Assembly (NCBI GenBank): GCA_936941515.1
Contig: CAKZJI010000470.1
Location: 1 to 8,714 of the forward strand
Reading direction: 5' to 3'
DNA: 8,714 nucleotides
Origin: an uncultured Propionibacteriaceae bacterium
GTDB taxonomy: Bacteria; Actinomycetota; Actinomycetes; Propionibacteriales; Propionibacteriaceae
The notes beneath the pieces were generated by a model. That model worked only from the letters and a program-made list of their open reading frames with translations. It did no database searches and had not been told where the DNA came from. A program made the position numbers and the translations under genes. Positions 6,412 through 8,714 of the stretch are shown piece after piece; positions within the stretch are counted from its first letter, which is position 1; each line of letters starts with the position of its first letter.

Positions 6412-6535
6412 CACACCACAGCATCCCGACCCAAACACTCCCAGGCCCCGGACACGGGACCGCACCGTCACCTCAAAACCCCATGCACAAGTCTCTGCGC
6501 ACATACAAGAGACAACCATGAGACTTATCCACAAC

Positions 6536-6592
6536 TGCCAGCAACCGGACGCCAACAAGGGATTTCGCCGTTTCTGACACACCCCCCATGAA
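6536..6592 (+). repeat. Repeat D, copy 2
   Basis: This copy reads TGCCAGCAACCGGACGCCAA, then ACAAGGGATTTCGCCGTTTC and ACCCCCCATGA. It most resembles copy 3 through ACAAGGGnTTTCGCnGTTT and the C-run. It lies about 50 nt before the secreted-protein gene, just upstream of its promoter. Confidence 0.65.
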
Positions 6593-6601
6593 TAAGCCTC
6601 C

Positions 6602-6637
6602 CTGACCTGCCCACGATTTGTTTGATATGATGGAGTC
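6602..6637 (+). promoter_or_regulatory. Promoter giving a probable leaderless mRNA
   Basis: CTGACC (6602-6607) and TATGAT (6626-6631) are separated by 18 nt. The start codon follows the -10 hexamer after only 6 nt (GGAGTC), so transcription should start at or next to the A of the ATG at 6638. GGAG at 6632-6635 is too close to the ATG for a working ribosome site. Leaderless mRNAs are common in actinobacteria. Confidence 0.55.
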
Positions 6638-6955
6638 ATGTGGAAAAAATTACGGATCGTGATTTTAGGTGCCATTGTTGCTCTGACCACTGCCGTTTCT
6701 ATGCCGGCCCATGCATGGAGTTGGATGCACTACCAGGAAACCTTCTCCCTGAAAGCAAAATGTCAGGCGCGCGGCCAGTGGCTTGTGCGGAACGTGGTTG
6801 ATCTTGGGGCATATGATTGCCGCTACAACAGTGGCGATCGTAAATATCACCTCTGGGTTCTTCGCGATGACGATTTTGGATGCGGGGTTCCGCCTGCAGA
6901 CGAGAGGGCCGGGTCTGCCCCTGCGGTCACGCCAGCCTGCGGTGGAAACGTATGA
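6638..6955 (+). CDS. Small secreted four-cysteine protein, unknown function
   Basis: This is a 105-aa precursor with a clear Sec signal peptide: positively charged MWKKLR, hydrophobic IVILGAIVALTTAV (7-20), and cleavage predicted after AHA at 24-26. The mature ~79 residues are aromatic-rich at the start (WSWMHY) and hold four cysteines, C42, C61, C82 and C101, suggesting two disulfides outside the cell. The spacing C-x3-G...Y-x-C...YHLWV recalls small secreted actinobacterial proteins, with no assigned activity. It has no lipobox, so it is not a lipoprotein. It appears to be translated from a leaderless mRNA, and its stop overlaps the next gene's start (ATGA). Its GC content is visibly lower than its neighbours'. 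A toxin, bacteriocin or signalling role cannot be told from the sequence. Confidence 0.7.
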   Translation: MWKKLRIVILGAIVALTTAVSMPAHAWSWMHYQETFSLKAKCQARGQWLVRNVVDLGAYDCRYNSGDRKYHLWVLRDDDFGCGVPPADERAGSAPAVTPACGGNV

Positions 6956-7338
6956 CGGGAAGCAGAGATGACTTGCTCCTGGAGCTTCAGGAAGGAGTGA
7001 CAAGGGGTGAGGTTGTTCATTTCCTCGGGGACTCGTCGCGTGGCGTGGTGCGTGTACTGGTACATAGTCCTGCGGCAGGTCGTGCGCTTCGAGACGCCTG
7101 GGGAGACGCAGTCGACATAGTGCAGTCACGCTGGAGCACTGAGGAGATCAACCGATTCAACGACAGCATCGCCTCAATCCCCGCTTCAGATGTGACCAGC
7201 CACAGCGGAGGAATCAACCTCGATAGCTTGCAGCCCTACGTGAAGCTGACTGTTCGGGCCAACTCCGATGTGGTCACGAAAGTCCGTCGCGAAGTCCCCG
7301 CTGCCTACCTCACCATCGTCATATCAGGGTGCCTCTGA
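6952..7338 (+). CDS. Hypothetical 128-aa protein coupled to the secreted protein
   Basis: I do not recognise this family. The frame opens earlier (6880), but the start is best placed at the ATG at 6952, which overlaps the previous stop as ATGA and has GGTGGA (6941-6946) 5 nt upstream; translation is probably coupled. There is no signal peptide or membrane segment, so it should be cytosolic. Two stretches look like related beta-alpha-beta modules: VVRVLVHSPAAGRALRDAWG with DAVDIVQ (32-58), and YVKLTVRANSDVVTKVRREV with a final hydrophobic strand LTIVIS (96-125). Between them lies a polar linker (SRWSTEEINRFNDSIASIPA). The tight coupling to an exported protein suggests the two work together, for example as effector and immunity protein or modifier; that is inference from arrangement only. 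Confidence 0.65.
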   Translation: MTGSRDDLLLELQEGVTRGEVVHFLGDSSRGVVRVLVHSPAAGRALRDAWGDAVDIVQSRWSTEEINRFNDSIASIPASDVTSHSGGINLDSLQPYVKLTVRANSDVVTKVRREVPAAYLTIVISGCL

Positions 7339-7351
7339 GGCTTGTTTTCAA

Positions 7352-7402
7352 CAGCTAGCACCTGGACTCTGACAAGGGGTTTCGCTGTTTTCACCCCCCA
7401 CG
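7352..7402 (+). repeat. Repeat D, copy 3
   Basis: This copy reads AGCTAGCACCTGGACTCTGA, then CAAGGGGTTTCGCTGTTTTC and ACCCCCCA. It starts 13 nt after the hypothetical gene stop. AACAGC (7350-7355) and GCTGTT (7384-7389) are an exact inverted pair. It is in the same orientation as copies 1 and 2, so D2 and D3 flank the two-gene operon directly. Confidence 0.65.
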
Positions 7403-7511
7403 AGCAACCCTTGCCGCTACGCAACGTGGAGCACCTGATTACTCGCAGAAAGCGACGAAAAACCAGCCCCTTCGAGCACATGAGGCAAAACTCTGGCACC
7501 ATGCCACCACC

Positions 7512-7588
7512 GTGCATGAAACGCCGCCCACAGCGCGGGAACCGAACCCCAGCAACGCCATCAGCACACGCAACGGCGTTTCACGCAC
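7512..7588 (-). repeat. 76-bp dyad element, inverted copy C
   Basis: The ends GTGCATGAAACGCCG (7512-7526) and CGGCGTTTCACGCAC (7574-7588) are complementary at 14 of 15 positions, giving the cleanest terminal inverted repeat of the family. The interior aligns to the reverse complement of element B (shared GGGAAC, GCATC/CCATC and ACGGCGTTTC blocks) but is more diverged than A is from B. Confidence 0.6.
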
Positions 7589-7665
7589 AGGCTGATCGCA
7601 CCGAGGAGAGCGCTTCAGACATCACGTCTCTGGAAGCCTGACATTGTTCGTCCGCATTCCCACCG

Positions 7666-8529
7666 CTATTCCACGCTGGCGGTAGAGTTTCTTGAGTCGC
7701 ATATGGCCCGGAGCCGGATGAGCCGTTCACGGGAGACCGTGCCCGGCGGGGCGGTCCAGACGACGACCTGCACATCCGGGTCGGCGTTCCACGTCAACGC
7801 GGACCATTCGAGCTCCAGCTCACCAACCAGCGGATGGCGCAGCAGCTTGACTCCCCCGGTGCGTGGCGCGACCTCTTGGCTGGCCCACCAGCGGGCGAAG
7901 TCTTCATCATGGGCCGACAGCTCCTCGACGAGCGCACCCAGTACCGGATCGTCGGGGTTCCTGGCGTTGAGACGGCGCATCTGCTCCACGGCCAGGCGGG
8001 TGACGTCCTCCCAGTCCGCGTAGAGCTGCCGCATCCTGGGGTCGGTCACCAGCATCCGGATGTAGTGACGTCGCTCCTGCGGGATCTCCCGGAAGTTGGT
8101 GATCAGGGCCGCACCCATGGCATTCCACGCCAGAACCTCAGTGCGCGGACCGATGACGAAGGCCGGACTCAGGGCGAGGTCGTCGACCAGGGCCTGCAGC
8201 TGCGGCAGCGGCCCAGGTCTGCTCGTGGGGGTCGGTGTCGCGGTGGGCCTGTTGGGCAGGGTGGCGATCTGAGTCAGGTACTCCGTCTGATCCGCATCCA
8301 GCCGAAGCGCCCGGGCGATGGAGGCGATGACCTCGGGTGAGGGTCTGATGCGTCCCTGTTCAAGCCGGGTGTAGTAGTCGGTGCTGATCGCCGCCAGCTG
8401 GGCGACCTCCTCACGTCGCAGCCCCGGCACGCGGCGCATGCCGAAGGATGTGGTGATGCCGACAGCCTCGGGGGTCAGGCCGGCTCGCCTCGCACGCAGG
8501 AAATCACCGAGGACGGTTGATGAGGCCAT
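7666..8529 (-). CDS. XRE family regulator with MmyB-like ligand-binding domain
   Basis: This 287-aa regulator has an N-terminal Cro/C1-type HTH. After MASSTVLGDFLRARRAGLTP comes VPGLRREEVAQLAAISTDYYTRLEQGR (34-60), with PSPEVIASIARALRLD completing the fold. The RVPGLRREEVA and YYTRLEQGR phrases are hallmarks of the actinobacterial XRE group. A Pro/Thr linker (about 92-106) leads to an MmyB-like C-terminal domain (about 107-280) that recalls PAS/ligand-binding folds: NAMGAALITNF, RHYIRMLVTDPRMRQLYADW, RWWASQEVAPRTGGVKLLRHPLVGELELEW. I chose the ATG at 8529, where homologues begin; a GTG at 8571 is in frame but lacks a ribosome site. Relatives commonly lie divergent to a dehydrogenase gene they control; that neighbour would be beyond the window. 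Confidence 0.9.
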   Translation of the reverse strand: MASSTVLGDFLRARRAGLTPEAVGITTSFGMRRVPGLRREEVAQLAAISTDYYTRLEQGRIRPSPEVIASIARALRLDADQTEYLTQIATLPNRPTATPTPTSRPGPLPQLQALVDDLALSPAFVIGPRTEVLAWNAMGAALITNFREIPQERRHYIRMLVTDPRMRQLYADWEDVTRLAVEQMRRLNARNPDDPVLGALVEELSAHDEDFARWWASQEVAPRTGGVKLLRHPLVGELELEWSALTWNADPDVQVVVWTAPPGTVSRERLIRLRAICDSRNSTASVE

Positions 8530-8714
8530 GCCCCGACTATCCCAGAGAAATCGGGGAGCATGCCGTATCACTGCATGGGAAAGACACTCCCAGGCTGAAT
8601 GCTTGCTGCTGACGGCCCAGGGCTAAATACTGGGTGGGAGCTGATCATCTTTTCGAAGGAGCACACACCGCACAAGTAGATGGTTAGTGTGTGTGTGTGT
8701 GTGGAACCCATACC
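8530..8714. promoter_or_regulatory. Intergenic right edge with SD-like sequence and (GT)8 run
   Basis: Upstream of the XRE gene no strong promoter is evident; GATAGT 6 nt before its ATG (on the minus strand) could be a -10 for a leaderless mRNA, but no -35 is visible. On the plus strand AAGGAG occurs at 8656-8661 and an ATG at 8680 opens a frame to the window end, although the 18-nt gap is too long for normal initiation. A perfect (GT)8 run occupies 8687-8702. The gene it may belong to lies outside the window. Confidence 0.35.
8687..8702. repeat. (GT)8 dinucleotide microsatellite
   Basis: Eight perfect GT units are followed by GG. Such runs can gain or lose units by slipped-strand replication. 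It lies within the first codons of a frame opened by the ATG at 8680 and about 26 nt after an AAGGAG. Confidence 0.85.

Larger units (their letters stand above)
5923..6637. other. Gene-free, repeat-rich region
   Basis: Between the exporter and the small secreted protein gene I see no convincing gene. The stretch holds repeat D1, a 6-bp stem with a 3-nt loop (GCCGCA-CAA-TGCGGC, 6006-6020), the ~76-bp element A, a five-unit 24-bp tandem array, element B, repeat D2 and the downstream promoter. Long open frames on both strands (6014-6577 on +, 5939-6424 on -) lack ribosome sites and have odd Arg/Trp/His-rich composition, so they are treated as noncoding. Confidence 0.65.
7339..7665. other. Gene-free region with repeat D3 and inverted element C
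   Basis: This 327-bp gap between the hypothetical gene and the convergent XRE regulator holds repeat D copy 3 and the inverted element C. It also has a bulged stem at 7613-7636 (CTTCAGAC / GTCT-CTG-GAAG) that might end the regulator transcript. An open frame at 7342-7641 on + has no ribosome site and runs through both repeats; I do not call it. Confidence 0.6.

Noticed and set aside
6525..6533. TTATCCACA, an exact DnaA box
   Set aside because: It is a single copy with no cluster and no AT-rich unwinding region or replication gene nearby; probably chance within or near repeat D2.
6014..6577. 187-aa plus-strand open frame across the repeats
   Set aside because: It has no ribosome site, a His/Arg/Pro/Thr-rich composition unlike a folded protein, and runs through repeats A, B and D. 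GC-rich repeats with period-3 lengths explain the absence of stops.
7352..7402. Repeat D as an integron attC site
   Set aside because: AACAGC/GCTGTT is paired in copy 3, but the RYYYAAC and GTTRRRY core sites are not met and copy 1 lacks the pairing. No integrase gene is seen.
7342..7641. 99-aa plus-strand open frame after the hypothetical gene
   Set aside because: The start lies 4 nt after the preceding stop codon with no SD, and the frame is made of repeats D3 and C.

Overview
The window reads as chromosomal DNA from a high-GC actinobacterium. The reasons are the GC-rich coding sequence, GTG/ATG starts with AAGGAGG-type ribosome sites, a MhuD-like ABM protein, an XRE regulator of the MmyB-like type, and promoters placed so that some mRNAs would have no leader. 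The genus cannot be fixed from the sequence alone; Propionibacteriaceae or Actinomyces relatives are guesses.

Left part (1-1785, + strand): the 3' end of a uracil permease gene, followed 8 nt later by a complete trpB without trpA. Together they look like a transcription unit for taking up and salvaging nitrogenous compounds. A long imperfect hairpin (1813-1867) separates trpB from the convergent gene that follows.

Middle part (1893-4573, - strand; 4678-5922, + strand): two small regulatory circuits. (i) A MarR regulator lies upstream of a zinc-free MDR/quinone-oxidoreductase gene. That gene's promoter has an exact TATAAT, and a long inverted repeat covers the predicted transcription start. 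(ii) A TetR regulator in operon with a MhuD/IsdG-like monooxygenase is divergent from a 12-TM MFS exporter. The divergent intergenic region holds two copies of an 18-bp dyad, TCCAAC-N6-GTTGGA. The exporter-side copy is the core of a perfect 42-bp palindrome whose right arm contains the exporter's ribosome-binding site.

Right part (5923-7665): a repeat-rich, low-coding region. Three copies of a ~50-bp repeat (here 'D'), three copies of a ~76-bp dyad element (here 'A/B/C', one inverted) and a five-unit 24-bp tandem array surround a two-gene operon. The operon encodes a small secreted four-cysteine protein, apparently from a leaderless mRNA, and a 128-aa cytosolic protein of unknown function whose start overlaps the first gene's stop (ATGA). 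The pair is visibly less GC-rich than its surroundings and sits between direct repeats, so it looks like an accessory cassette. This is the least explained part of the window.

Right end: an XRE/MmyB-like regulator (- strand) and a gene-free edge with a (GT)8 dinucleotide run. No tRNA, rRNA, CRISPR array or transposase gene was seen.
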